Assembly: GCA_033239525.1 (NCBI GenBank)
Contig: BSYO01000009.1
Coordinates: 19,675,299 to 19,739,298, forward strand
Length of the DNA stretch: 64,000 bases
Direction: 5' to 3'
Origin: Nepenthes gracilis
Taxonomy: Eukaryota; Streptophyta; Magnoliopsida; Caryophyllales; Nepenthaceae
The position numbers and the translations under genes are program-made. Of the stretch, positions 10,731 to 23,559 are shown piece by piece. The number at the start of each line of letters is the position of its first letter. Position 1 is the stretch's first letter. The notes below the pieces were generated by a model. It was not told the origin of the DNA and did no database searches. It was given only the letters and a program-made list of their open reading frames with translations.

Positions 10731-13441
10731 AGACTATTGTTTTTGAACTATATCATCCACGTCTTCATGCATTTTGTCGTGGGTCCAAAATCATTTATAA
10801 CTTGGATATGTTGAAGTGTTGTGATTGAATTTGTTCTTATAAATTGAGCATAATTGAAAAGAAGAGTCGGGGAGACATTTTTAATTATAATTTAGATATT
10901 TATATGTAATATAATAACTATAATTTATTTAATTATTTTTATATAAATTTATTAATATAAATAAATACTATTATATCATTAATACTTCTATGCTTTTTCT
11001 CAGATAAATAGAAAGGGAAGATAATAAAAAATTAATATTTTTCAAATATAAAGTAATATATATTGTAATTTTTATTATAAATATTCATATAATTTCAAAT
11101 AAAGAAAGATGTTTTAAAATTCTTAATTTTAAATTAATCTTTGAAAATAAAATATAACTAGGGGCGATGTATTACATAATTAAGGAAAACAGAATTAAAA
11201 ATTGAAAAGTGAAAATTATTGTATAAATAATATATTTCATCATGCTAAATAAATTTGACAATTTATCCTTGCTTGTAACGTTATCACTAAATATTTGTTT
11301 TGATAAGTATATATCTCTAAAATATAATCATTTTGTTTTATAATAAGATATCTTCTTTATTTTATTAGGTTAAAAATATCAATTTTATTATTTTTATTTT
11401 TGGAAAATTATACTGATTTAAATTCTTCAATATTAACTTCAAAAACTTAAGAAACAATATTTCTAAACTAAATTTTTTAAATTTGAAATTAATATCCCTT
11501 TACAAAATTTATTGAGAAAGCTAAAATTATTTAACCAATAAAAATTAAAAACTTATTCTATTAGTAAACACACCGTCTGAACATAGATAGTTCTTAACAG
11601 CTAATTGTTAAACTCTTTTAACTTTTATAATAATAATAATGACAAAGCCATATATTTTATCAATTGAATCTATTATTATTATTAAATTAATTTAAACTAT
11701 GTTTAATATATATATATAAATAATTTAATCATTATAACCATATCAAGCAAAATTTTATAAATCTAATACTCTTCTTTTATTTTTTTTAATTTTAATTAAT
11801 ACATATTTTTTCCATACATATTAAACGCAATAATGGCACGGTGTGGTTGCATGGCCAACAGTAGAAGTTTCGCCGATTAGGTGGGCCGACAGCGGTCACC
11901 ACCAACTCGAATGGGAGAATAATTAGTCATCAATAAATTATTAAAATTTAAAATACATATACGACTCCAAAACATGAATATTAGTGACAGATATCATAAA
12001 TAATAACAATAATAATGTCCAAAATATAAAGGAAAGTTAGGGCCAATTTCTTGTAATTATTTGAAATATTTATTGCTATGATAATATTATACAGTCGATA
12101 AATTATACTAAATAAAAGGATAAGAAATTCTATTAATAATTAAATTTAAGAAAATATATGTTTTTTCCAACAAACTACGCCGAAAAAAATTTACCAAAAA
12201 AAAAAAAAGACTACGCTGAAAAAATATATATTATTTAAATTTTAATTCTCTAATTATTTTTTAAGAAAATAAAATATATGTTTTAGTAAAATATTATATA
12301 CAAATAATTAAAACAAATTGGGCCGAATCTCAATTCCGTAATTCAATTTCTTGCCTAAAAAGTTTCTCAATTAATTAAAAATCTCACCAAAATCTAGTAA
12401 AATCATCCTGACGTGCTAGACAAGATATGGTGACATTTACTCCAATCGAGACAATATAGAAACGTAACCAAATAAAATAAATAATAATAATAATAATAAT
12501 AATAAACAGCCTCGGGCAAGGATTCTAATTACTTGCAACTGCCAACTAATTCCTGCCTCCCTTGTCCGATTGAGAAATTGTGTAGTATTATAATAAATGT
12601 GGCGTATCATTTATTATGAAGACCTACTAACTATAAAAAAAATAATTAATTTTAAATTATATTAAATTTTATTTGTTATCAAAAACATATAATAATAACA
12701 CGTCCATTAAATAATGTTAACTATGATTTTAAAAAAATTCTTAAAATATTTTTAAAATTACCCTGAAATAGTATAATATTTTATTAACTTATATTAACTT
12801 TGTAATTAGATTTTATAAAAAATTAAAATTTAAAAATCTTTTAAAAATATTTATTAAATGTTTCTCATTTGAAATAAATTGGTAAAAGAAGGGCACGAGT
12901 CTCCATGCATGTCTATCCCACGTCCGTCTGTCTTTAATTACATGCATGCCATATATCTCGAGTCCCGAGCAATCCAACGGTCAGAAATTCAATGCCCAAG
13001 CTGTTATTTATGCTTACGCATACCAATCTTTTTTTTTTTTTTTTGCAATTTTTTGAATGTTATTTCTTTTAATATAAATTATTTTTAATTATTAAAAAAT
13101 TATCGGACGTCTGAGTTAAAACCATTCAAATTACTCGTCTAAGTATTTTAATTTTTTATGTTAAAATATCAATTTCTAAATTTGCAAAACGTGTAGAAAT
13201 ATAAAAATAAGTATGAGTTTTAAAAAATAAAGGAAAACCCAAGAAAATAATTAAAAAAATTCCCCCTATAATCGAGTACGGGTTCCAACAACCGAGTACG
13301 GGTTCTTGTTTCATAAAGAAAATTTATGCTTTTATTATTAATTTTTTAATACAAATTTTATAAAAAAAATGTCAATAAAAAAAAAAATTCACTAAACAGC
13401 GGCTTCCTAAAGTAAGATCCCGGGCAGCCTCTGAGAGATCT
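10731..13441. other. AT-rich intergenic between the two lipid transfer genes
   Basis: No coding sequence recognised. Short features are a TAA microsatellite at about 12481-12505 and a less AT-rich patch at about 12880-13020. That patch carries two CATGCATG words (about 12904 and 12942), which match RY-type elements of seed promoters but are far from any start. Confidence 0.55.
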
Positions 13442-13660
13442 GGGGGCGTCATTCTTTCTTATAGAGAAGGACCGTCTTTTTCCTCATTTGAATCGTCGAA
13501 TGTAAAATTCAACGGCCTGCACGTTTTGAATGGATAATATAACGTGGGTCGTTCGATTTTAAATTTAATCATCCAAAATACGTAACCGTCGAATTTTACA
13601 TTCGACGGCCTAAATTAAGACAATGACGGCCCTTCTTCACAGGGGAGAAGGACGCCCCCT
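13442..13660. mobile_element. Foldback MITE, about 219 bp
   Basis: The two halves are imperfect inverted copies over almost the whole length. The left arm starts GGGGGCGTC and the right arm ends GACGCCCCC. Inside them, CGTCGAATGTAAAATTC (about 13496) faces GAATTTTACATTCGACGG (about 13593), and AGAAGGACCGTC faces GACGGCCCTTCT. RNA from either strand would form a long hairpin. The GC level is far above the neighbourhood. It has no coding capacity, so it is a non-autonomous foldback element or a decayed hairpin-RNA locus. Confidence 0.75.
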
Positions 13661-15185
13661 CAATCCGCCTCCAACTAGGTACTGGGTTTAGCCCCGCAAA
13701 TGTTCGAGCTATTGTTAAAAAAATAGAACGTGACTTGTTTGGTCCATAATTGATATAAATATTATCATATGATTATTTTTTAAATATTATTTAAATATTT
13801 ATTTTGATGTTATAATATTTATTTATTTATATTATAAATAAATAAATAAAATATTATATAATTTTAATTTATCTAAAAGTTAATTTCAAAATATTTCTCG
13901 ACTAATATTTGTAGAACCATGCATCAAATGGTCAATATATAAGGCAAACTAATCTACTTTTACTTGCATATTCGCTTGGCGTTTATAATTAATCGTATTC
14001 ATTGTTAATGAACTCTTATAACGTGAAACTGTGATGAAGATATTGATATGATACCAACCTCCCTCTTTATATATTATTCTGTGCTATATGGCTTAATTGA
14101 TACCATTTAACAAAAAATTTACCCAATTGTACAAATTTCTTGGGAAATTTATAGGCGTGCCCACTTGAGTATGACATGCCTTTTATCTTAACTCATAATT
14201 AACCTTAGTTAATTAAATCATTGATACGTTAAACATGTTTAAAAGGATTAAATAAAAACTTGATGGGCATGCTGAAACACAATTAGAAAAAAAAACAAAA
14301 TTAAATGAAAATCCAATGGTTAGGAAAAAAAACATCATATAATAAAAATAATTAGAATATAAATATATAGATTACAAGTTATGATTACTATAATTTTAAA
14401 TAATATCATTTAAGCACCGGATAATACTATATTCATCATCTTATAAAATACCATACTTTGCCAGACAAACAAATAGAACCTGTTGTATTACTTTGATCAA
14501 TCAATAGAACTTCAATTTTTATACTCCTTCGATGCCTGAACCAAACACTGGCTACAAAAATTGTTATTTTTAGATAATATTTATATTTTATTTTGATTCA
14601 TTGCGTGATTTTATACTGCAAAATCAAATGGCTGCATATGTATAAATCCCATTCAGATCAAAGGTGCTTAGTAGCTCGCCATGATACAATGCCAATTGAT
14701 AGAATTTTCCCATATATATTCTCTTCGTAATATGTAAGTTATATGTTCTATTATTATAATTCTTTCTAATTTCAATTCCGGATATGCTGTTATGCTGCAA
14801 ACCAGACAGCTGTATGTACATGCCAATCAAGTTCAGATCACCGGTGCTTTTAGCTCGTCATTACACCACACGGCATGAAACGGTGGCACTAATCCTAGTC
14901 TTATTAGGGTCATTTTATATTTTCTCATTTTTTACACTTCAAAGGGTAAAATTTGATCAATGGCAACTTAAATACTTTAGTTATAAAAATATATTAAAAC
15001 CTTCGAACCCATTTTAAATTTTTGGTCGTCAAGCTGCCAAGATAATATCCGGAGAAAAATTTGAGATCGCTCCATAAGCTCTACGCGTCGTTATGCACGC
15101 TTGTCATTTTGCAGGACACGATGATCAAAGCTCTTTCGTTTTGTTTTGCCATCGCCGCTGCCCTGTTCACATTGCTTTCTGTTAC
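13661..15185. other. Intergenic and upstream region of second lipid transfer gene
   Basis: No gene. About 55 bp is duplicated with divergence. The first copy, at about 14630-14685, reads GGCTGCATATGTATAAATCC, then TTCAGATCAAAGGTGCTTAG, then TAGCTCGCCAT. The second, at about 14808-14866, reads AGCTGTATGTACATGCCAAT, then TCAGATCACCGGTGCTTTTA, then GCTCGTCAT. The two could be duplicated promoter modules. Nothing else is recognisable. Confidence 0.5.
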
Positions 15186-15193
15186 TATAAATA
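15186..15193 (+). promoter_or_regulatory. TATA box of second lipid transfer gene
   Basis: TATAAATA lies 114 bp before the ATG at 15300, within a less AT-rich stretch. A leader of about 80 nt with pyrimidine-rich CTCCATCTTCACCTCCAAC follows. The geometry matches the upstream paralogue. Confidence 0.75.
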
Positions 15194-15299
15194 CATCTCA
15201 AGAACAGATCTTCAACACCCATCAAGTGCGATAATCACCAAAAAAAACACCTCCATCTTCACCTCCAACTCTCTGTTTATTTAGGGTTATTATTGAAAT

Positions 15300-18200
15300 A
15301 TGGCTAGCGTATCATCCCTGTTCAAGTTAGCTTTTGCAGTCATTGTGTGCATGGCTGTGGCGGCGCCGCTGGCAGAGGCGGCCATAACATGCGGCAACGT
15401 CGAAAAGGGCTTAGCGCCGTGCGTGAGGTACCTGAAGGGCAGCGGGCCGGTAACACCGGCCTGCTGCAACGGGGTGAGGACTCTCAAAGGAATGGCTAAG
15501 AACCCCACAGACCGCCGTACTGCATGCGGCTGCTTGAAGTCAGCTGCTTCCTCCATTTCCGGTATCAAGCTGCCCAACGCCGCTGCGCTTCCTGGCAAAT
15601 GCGGTGTTAGCATTGCTTATGCCATTAGCCCCAAGACTGACTGCTCCAAGTATATATCACCCAAACTCCCTCTTCTAATTTTATTTATCTCTTATATATA
15701 TAAATTTCCATCTGCTATTTTTTTCTATATAAATTGCAGAACAATGTTACGGGATGAGAGATGTGGCCACCCTTAATCATAATGGACCATATAAAATAAA
15801 TGCATGAACTGAAAATACTTCATTCGAAGATATGTAGAGTTTATCCCAACGTTTGTCGTGAAGGACAGTCTTCCTCTTTCAAATTTTTATTTGTTTTCCT
15901 CCAAGGACTCTGTAGTCGAGATTTGACATTTACTTTAAAAAATAACATCAAAGATCTGATAAAGTAGCCCAGTCAATATCTGATCTTGTGTGCTATTTTC
16001 TGTTTGTAATTAATATCATACTTGCAAGTAATTATGCAAACCTTTTGCGAGGAATGCGCCGGGTCTTGAAGTTAGGTGACCGGTTATTTTAACCCATCGC
16101 CAAAGTAAAATACCCTCCCCCATAAAATATGTCGGTGAAATTGACTCGATGTTGATTGCTCGTATGATTATAATAAAATTGATAAGGTTACTTGAAAATT
16201 TTTTTTGTTGGGTTTCTGGTACTTCATTTAATTCATATTTTAATATATCTAGATTTTATTAATAATTAATGACTTTTTCTTTAATTCACGAATGTCTAAA
16301 TTTTATAAAGTTTTTTCTTGAAAAAATAAATTCTAAGTCTAAAATAAATTATTTATTTTTTATGTTTAATATTTATTGGGTTATGGATTATTTTCGTATG
16401 AGTTTAAACTTATTTGACGTATCATTTGATAGTTTGAATGAGAATACATAAATATCGTACTAATATCATGGATATTTAAAATTAAAAAAGATTTGATTCT
16501 CTTTAATTATGAAAGATTCTAAGGAGATTGTTTCCTAATTTGGAGATTTTATTGATTAGAAAAGATTTTGAAAGATTATTTTTTAATTTGGAGATATTAT
16601 TGATTAAAAAATTATTTATATTTTATTTAATTTAGGGTAAAAGTTTTATATAAATAGGCCTAACTCTTAAGTTGGAGATAAATAATGAAACATTTAAACA
16701 ATTATTCATGAGTTGAATAAAAAAAGTTATAAATAGAGAAAAAATGGAGAAGATGAAAATTTGAGCGACCAATAGAGTATCAAATCGTATTATAATATCC
16801 AACGATATTAGGTACGTTATTCTTGAAGTTACAAATAACGTCTTTATCGATCATTTTTACTGATCATATTTTTACTATTATACTTATTGTTATTTTGTCT
16901 ACTTGTTTTAAGGCATTTAGATCTTATATTTATGAAATTTATATAACAAATACTTTTATGGTAGATTGATTTTAACGTATTATTTTGTAATTTTTTTCTT
17001 TTATTCTTAAAAGGGTATTATATATTAAAAATCGTTATATATTATTATATTTTTTATACTTACAAGTTTGATAATTGACGATTAACGAGAAATTTTAATT
17101 TTATTTCACTGTATCGAGTTGTGTATTTGGGTTGAACTCTAATAAGTGGTATCAGAGAGAAGTTGTAAAATTTTAATTTGATAGTGTCGATCAAGGAGCT
17201 TACTATTCTGTGTTTAGCAGTTTAATGGACAAAATAGTTTTTTTATTATTTGGTAAGAAATGGTAAGGAGTATTTTGACTCTGGAAGGAATAGTAAAAAA
17301 TACTTCAAAATAAGGAAGAGAAGCCGAAAAATATGACGGATGGGAAGTAATAAGATAAAATGAATTTTACTAATTATATGATCAAATTGTATATTACGGA
17401 TAATAATCTTTAGGAGATCATTGGCTTGTCGGATCCAACAAAAAATTATATAAAACTTGAGAACTGATATTAGTCCAAATCCTTGACAACGATGTTGCAT
17501 GTGAAGAAGAAATTTTATGGTTTGCGTTTGTCCGAAGGGAGGAGTTTTGATAAGAATTTGGACATGTTCAATTAAATTTTAATACAAATGTCGATGCTTG
17601 ATGAGAAGATCAATGAGGAAGACAAGGCGTTGAAATTGTTGGCTTTTTTTTCGATCTCATATGATCATATTATCACAACGCTATTTTTTTAAAAAAATGC
17701 GCTCAAATTTGCTAAGATCATCATTTCTTTATTTATGAATGAGTCAAGACAAAAGGAAAGTGTTAAAAATTAAGATGAGCCAAGTCTCTTGGCATCCACT
17801 AGTGAGTGTGGACACAGGAGATTGAGAGACCGAGGCGACACATATGCTATGAGCAACGATTGAAGATATAGAGCGATTCCATTGTAATAAGAAGGGTTAT
17901 ATGAAGTGGGATTGTCCCAAATGAATTAAGAGGAGGGTAGAAACGAGCGTCAAGAGAAGAGGTATCATAATGATGATGATCGGGTCTCTATCGCTTTCTA
18001 TGAAAACCTTCTAGTTGTCCATGTGGGGGAGATATGGAGATTTTCGAGTCAAGAGATGAATTGAATGATGGATAGCAGTTTCTTACATTATGTGATATCA
18101 AGGAAGTCCATCTTCAATGGTATATATCCGGGGACAATAGGGTTTTAACGATGGGTAATAATGGTTTGTCGAGGGTTACTGGTATCGACGATGTTAATTT

Positions 18201-19901
18201 GCCAACAAGTAACGAGATGAGACTCGTGTTGAAGGGTATAAGACATGCTCTGAATTTATGGTTGAATCTGATTTCAATCAAAAAATTTAATAAAAAAGGC
18301 TTTTGTATGGTGTTCGAAAAAGATTAGTAAAAACTCATCAAAGGTACCTCGATTGTGGTAAGAAAAAATAAGTGATCAGGTCAGTACTTGATAACGATTT
18401 TGATTATAAAGGATAATGCTAGGGTGACCAATGGGGACATTGATTAATGTGGCGGGACAATGAAGCCAAGGAGGAATACAAGAGGGAGTGATTCTATCGC
18501 CAATGAGAAGCCAAGGAGGAGTGAGAATATTTTAGGTTCGGTGGAGTAAAAACGGGTATTATTCAAGCTTACAGAGGCTGATGTCGAGATCCCATTTGAA
18601 GGAAAATTGTCGAATGGTAGGTGATGGCGGTTGCCGGTGAAGGCGAAAGATCATGGGCTGTCATGAGTAAAAATTTGTTCGGTTATGAGTCACTTTTATA
18701 TAGACCTATACTTATCTAATGTATCATTTGATGGTTTGAAGGGTATTATACAGATATAGTACTGATATTATGAACTGTTTAAATTAGAAGAGATTTAATT
18801 CTCTTTAATTAGAAAAAATTTTGATGATATTATTTCCTAAATTGGATATATCATTGATTAGGATATATTTTGAGAGATTATTTTTCAATTTAGAGATATC
18901 ATTGATTATGAAATTCTATTTCCTTCTTAATTAACCTAGGATAAATTTCTATATAAATGGGCCTAACTCTTACATTGGAGATAAACAATCAAGTATTTAA
19001 AGAGTCATTCATGGGTTAAATGAAAAAGGAGAGAGAGAGAGAGAGAGAGAAAATGAATAAGATGAAGATTTAAGCATTTGGTAGAGTGTCAAATCTTATT
19101 CTAATTTCTACTAACGTTGAGTATGTTATTTTTGAAATTAAAAAGAATGTCTTATACTTACCAAAAAAAGAAAAGAATGTTTTTATCGGTTACATTTCTA
19201 CTCTTATACTTATTATTATTTGGTCTATTTGTTACAAGACGTTTAGTTATTATATTTATGATATTTGTATGACCAACACTTTTATAATGGATTTGTTCGG
19301 ACGTATCGGCCTATAATTTTTTGACTCATTCTTAAGAGAATTTTTAATATTAAAAATTATTATACATTGTTATATTTCTTATACTTACGAGTTTAGTAGT
19401 TGATAGTTGACAGAGAAGTTTTGATTTTATTCTGCTACATCAGGTTGTATATTTGGGATGAACCCCTACAATATTAACAAACAACAATTCATCTATTACA
19501 TGTCTTGTCATTAGAAAAGCACAAATAAAAAGATTTAAACTATTAAATGATGGCTCAATAATAAATTTATTCTCTAACCTTTCATCACACAAATCCTCTT
19601 TTAGGCTTAAAGCATAAATTAAACATTACACCAATGCCCGCTTCGTACTACATATGAGAAATTATTATAAAAAATGGAGGATTATAGATGTTAAACTCAT
19701 GATTACTCAATCAATAAAGTCCTAACACCATATTAAAAAGCTAACTCACTCAAAATTTTAAACACAAAGATCTAAGAATAGTTTTATTAATCTGGTCCTT
19801 CAAAATTAAATATTTTCCATGCTTTATATTTTACACTCCATTAATATTTACTGAATTTCATTCCTTTTTTTTTTTTTCTTTTGTAATGCAGGGTGAATTG
19901 A
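15300..19901 (+). CDS. Non-specific lipid transfer protein, type 1; intron holds a copia element
   Basis: Exon 1 is 15300-15649 (donor AA|GTATAT). The favoured exon 2 is 19892-19901 (acceptor TTTGTAATGCAG|GG). The product has 119 residues ending CSKVN. Residues 1-27 are a signal peptide ending AEA. The mature 92 residues have the exact type-1 spacing C-X9-C-X13-CC-X19-C-X-C-X22-C-X13-C. They also have the basic and tyrosine residues usual around the lipid tunnel. Expected role: secreted lipid carrier in the cell wall and cuticle, sometimes in defence. The intron is about 4.2 kb because a copia derivative of 3.1 kb sits in it (16374-19470). The distal exon is favoured because it restores the family C-terminus and is followed by a 3' region resembling that of the upstream paralogue. 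A nearer acceptor (AAATTGCAG at 15731-15739) would give a 14-residue tail with an extra cysteine, ending at 15776. Confidence 0.88.
16374..17144 (+). repeat. Left LTR of intronic copia element
   Basis: Starts TATTGGGTTATG, where the right copy has TGTTCGGTTATG, so the canonical TG is mutated here. Ends CTAATA, where the right copy has CCTACA. It contains a TATA-like TATAAATAGGCC (about 16650) that is matched in the right copy. Confidence 0.8.
17147..17157 (+). promoter_or_regulatory. Copia primer-binding site
   Basis: TGGTATCAGAG is complementary to the 3' end of initiator methionine tRNA. It lies directly after the left LTR. Confidence 0.85.
18676..19470 (+). repeat. Right LTR of intronic copia element
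   Basis: Same order of sequence words as the left LTR, from TGTTCGGTTATG to CCCCTACA. It includes a GA microsatellite at 19029-19051 that the left copy lacks. Followed by the ATATT target duplication. Confidence 0.8.
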
Positions 19902-20090
19902 GGTCGATGGACAGACCAAATTTTCTACAGCGAGGGGATTAATAATTAGTAGTATATATGAAAAATAAATGAAGTGTCACTGTACTAAGAGACTCACTCG
20001 AGCTGAGTCCCTTACTTCTTAGTGTTACCTTCTTCGTGTACTCTATCTGATGCTTTGTTAATTTCCCACCTTATTAATGAAAAAAATTCC
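19902..20090 (+). other. Likely 3' untranslated region of second lipid transfer gene
   Basis: A less AT-rich stretch follows the TGA at 19899-19901. It has GAGTCCCTTA as in the upstream paralogue and AATAAA-like words at about 19962 (AAAAATAAATG). This supports use of the distal exon. Confidence 0.5.
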
Positions 20091-22455
20091 CTCAAATATG
20101 TTCTTAAAATAAAAATAGAATAAATACGGAATTCTAAGATAATTAATACGCCATTCTAAGTATGACACCATCCAATAATTAATAGGATGCAAGGACGGCA
20201 GATCATGATTGTGAATCAAGGTCATGGTTAAGATAGGGCATTGAACTTCATACAAATTACATATTATACATTATAAAATATTAAAAAATATTCTGAATAT
20301 CTAATTACGTTTTTATCTTTGATTTTAGCATTATCTTTATATTATAAAAAAAATATTACCCAATTTGTTGTATCTCGGTGACATGTAATACGCATATGAA
20401 AAAATAAATATCAAATCGGTGAAATTAATAACAAATTCTGTAAATATCATATATTATTAGATAATAAATATGTCGAATCATATTTTTTGTTACTACTAAT
20501 ACTTAATGTGAATTATTTTTTAAAAAAAATATTGGTAAAATTAACATAATTTTTAAGTAAAAATAAAAATAAAAATAAAATAAATAATGTTATCTATATT
20601 ATTTGATCGATTTTAATTTCTTTTGAATACATGAGTTTAACATTTTCATACTAGGCTTGGGCCTGGGAAATTACAAAAAAAATGAATTCATGTTCTTAAG
20701 AAGTGGCCCAATCGTCAAGCTTGCGAAATCAAATTACCAAAAAATGGGCCGATCTGGACTATCCATTAGGCCTTATATATTTTATTTTCTATTTTTTTAA
20801 TCACATTTTAATATACAAAATTCATTTCCTCCATATTATCTAAGAAATAAATAAAAAATAATAATTAGACGAATTTGTCTTGTATTATGGAAGTAAAAAT
20901 CATAAGTTATCAACGATTAATAACAAACTATAATTTATGTAGAAATAAACAAATATTTTCCATTGATATTCGTATATTATTATGTACTTTAAATAAACAT
21001 CATATTATTTGATTTTCATATAGAATATTTTGTTTATCTATAAGTATTGCACCACCATGGCCACCGACATAGGAACAATGACCAACTGATACACTTAAAA
21101 TTGTTGAAGGTATTTTTTTAATGTCTCACAATAAATAAATATGATTGCAATTGTTGGTAGAAAATAATAGCTGATAATTGCTATTTGGAATAATATTTCT
21201 GTGACATGACCATTAAGGGTGGCCACTGGCAGTGATCTGGATAGAAGCATTATTCAAACTCCATAAACAAATAAAATGGTATTTTTTTTATTATCTTATA
21301 AATTATTTATAATTTCTTGGTAAGAAATACCTTTAAAAATTAACTACTTCTATTTAAATTTTCTAATCAAATTAGGTAATAAAATGCCAAGGCAAACGTG
21401 CCTTGGCACATGCCTTAGTTGGAGCGTAACTTTTGATTTTAAAAAAATAAACAATGCCACATCTCAAATAATATTAGTTTTTTATTTATTTGATAACAAA
21501 TATCATTTGAGACAATTATTTATACATTTTAACTAAATAAGAAAAAATTCCCATAAGAAAAATGGGCCCACAGTGGATCCATGCACATTGCCAATGATGA
21601 TCTATTCCCTATCCAAAGTAGAACCAAATAAGAATTGCTTATATTTTTTTTAGTTAATCACTCATTTATATCTTTCATAAGTCTTATTACATGTCATATT
21701 AATATATTTTTTTAAAAATCTATTTTTTAAAACTTGTTTGGTTTAAAATCTGCTGAAAGATTGAATATAATTGGTCAATAAATTATGTAAATACTGTTGA
21801 TTATTAGGAACGTCGATATTAAAATAGAATAAATTGATCAATTTTACTGACACTGTTATACAGATTATTATAATCTATTATATCTAACAAATTCGTGACA
21901 AAGTCATTTTTAATGAAAATCCCCCTTCAATTGTTAAGATAATCATGAACTTCATTTGGAGCTTCCTTCATTTGAAATCTACTTCTATAAATTAGAAAAA
22001 GAAATAGTTAATTAGCTACACTCTATATATGGGGTATCCCCATGCCCTTGTAGATTTTGGATGGGGATAACACCACCTTTTCATCTATGGGTTTTGGTGT
22101 CCCTTCCAATTGTGATGAGATTTTTTCTTCCTTTCGAGTATCTAAATTGGTTTTTCTCTCTCTTATTGTTAGGGTTTTTAGTTTTTATATAAGATAACTA
22201 TTCTTATAAATAAATACTGACTATATATATATATTTTTATATTAATAAATATAATTACTTTAAGATTCATTATTGAAAAAATATAGACTATAAATAGCTA
22301 AATCAGATGATTTTTTAAATATATATATTTTACGATCAATAAATATTTAAAAAGATTTAAAAGATATTATTAAGATATAATTAAATAATATAATTTTTAA
22401 TGAATTAATTTATTTTTATATGAACCTACAAATAAAAATAAAAAAATTATAATAT

Positions 22456-22499
<44 letters not shown>

Positions 22500-23540
22500 T
22501 AACATTCTAATAAAGAAGAATATATAACTAGCTAAGATGAGGAAAATGGCATAATCAAAGCCCATCACTATTGCATGGGGCTAATTGCAAAACATCCTTA
22601 CTAAATTATGGAATATTGTGAATGTCAATAATGTGGATCTTTTAGGGGTAGGACTAGCTGTTGAGATCTCGCGTAGTGACTATAATTGTTGCCGTTTGCC
22701 TGCGTAAACAAATATCCATGTTTATTTTATTTTATATTTTTTTTGGGATAAAAAAAAACACAATTTTGATAATTTATTTATAGAAAACAACATTAAGTTA
22801 TGATGGTAAGTCTTTTTTTTTTTTTTAATTTGAAAAAGATTACACCAGTTAGATTTCAATAAAATAAATTAGTGACATAAACTACTATAATAATTTTTAA
22901 TAATATTTATTGAAATTAGTAGTTATTTATTCCTATCTTTCTCTTTCTATATTAATTTTAACAGTTTTAAATAAGCAGATGTATAATTAAATATATAAAT
23001 ATTATTTCTTCATACTAAAATGCAGCCAACTTTTTAACTGATAATGTCAAAACATTTTTCCATGTTGTCACATTTCCTTTCATATTTTTATTTTATATCT
23101 TTACTCTGTGTAACAATTTTTTTTTTTACATTTAGTGGTCATGGTGTTTATTTTATCATTGGGTTAGTTTACAGAAGTTATAAATGAAAAATAAGAGTAA
23201 AATCCCTAAGTCTCAAACATAAGAAAATTTTACCTCTGTAAAATCCCTTTGTGGATGACTTTTGCCAAACTTCCATTAGGAAGTTTAATTTGGCAAGTGA
23301 TTTCTTTGGGTTCACCGTTGAAGACAAAAATATTGGACATATTATATGATCAGTAATTTTATTATTTATAATTTATAGTATATCTATATCATTATGAAAA
23401 GAACTAATAAGAACAAATAAAGAAGTTAAATCTATAAGACTATCTGTAGTATACTTGGTTTCAACTTGATTATTAGACGATATTGGTTTCTGTGTTTAGA
23501 ATAAAGAAATAGTCTATTGTAAATATTCTATAAAAAATAT
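20091..23540. other. AT-rich intergenic
   Basis: No gene recognised. Contains a TA microsatellite at about 22464-22493 and several poly-A or poly-T runs. Nothing else stands out. Confidence 0.6.
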
Positions 23541-23559
23541 TTTATACTAATTTTGGATA

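Larger units (their letters stand above)
16374..19470 (+). mobile_element. Internally deleted Ty1/copia element inside LTP intron
   Basis: Two long direct repeats are recognisable as LTRs: 16374-17144 and 18676-19470. Two bases after the left LTR lies TGGTATCAGAG (17147-17157), the initiator-methionine tRNA primer-binding site typical of copia elements. ATATT flanks the element on both sides (16369-16373 and 19471-19475), a 5-bp target duplication. The 1.5-kb interior shows only decayed gag. A stretch at about 17590-17760 resembles the copia gag LDEKI..EEDKAL.LL region. A zinc-knuckle remnant HCNKKGYMKWDCP is near 17883. Protease or pre-integrase words (MGNNG, VTGIDDVNL) lie near 18150-18205. 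No integrase or reverse transcriptase is present. The LTRs have diverged considerably, and the right one has a GA run, so the insertion is old. Confidence 0.85.

Noticed and set aside
15290..15613. 107-residue minus-strand frame opposite the second LTP gene
   Set aside because: Shadow of the LTP exon, whose own strand has signal peptide, eight cysteines and splice sites.
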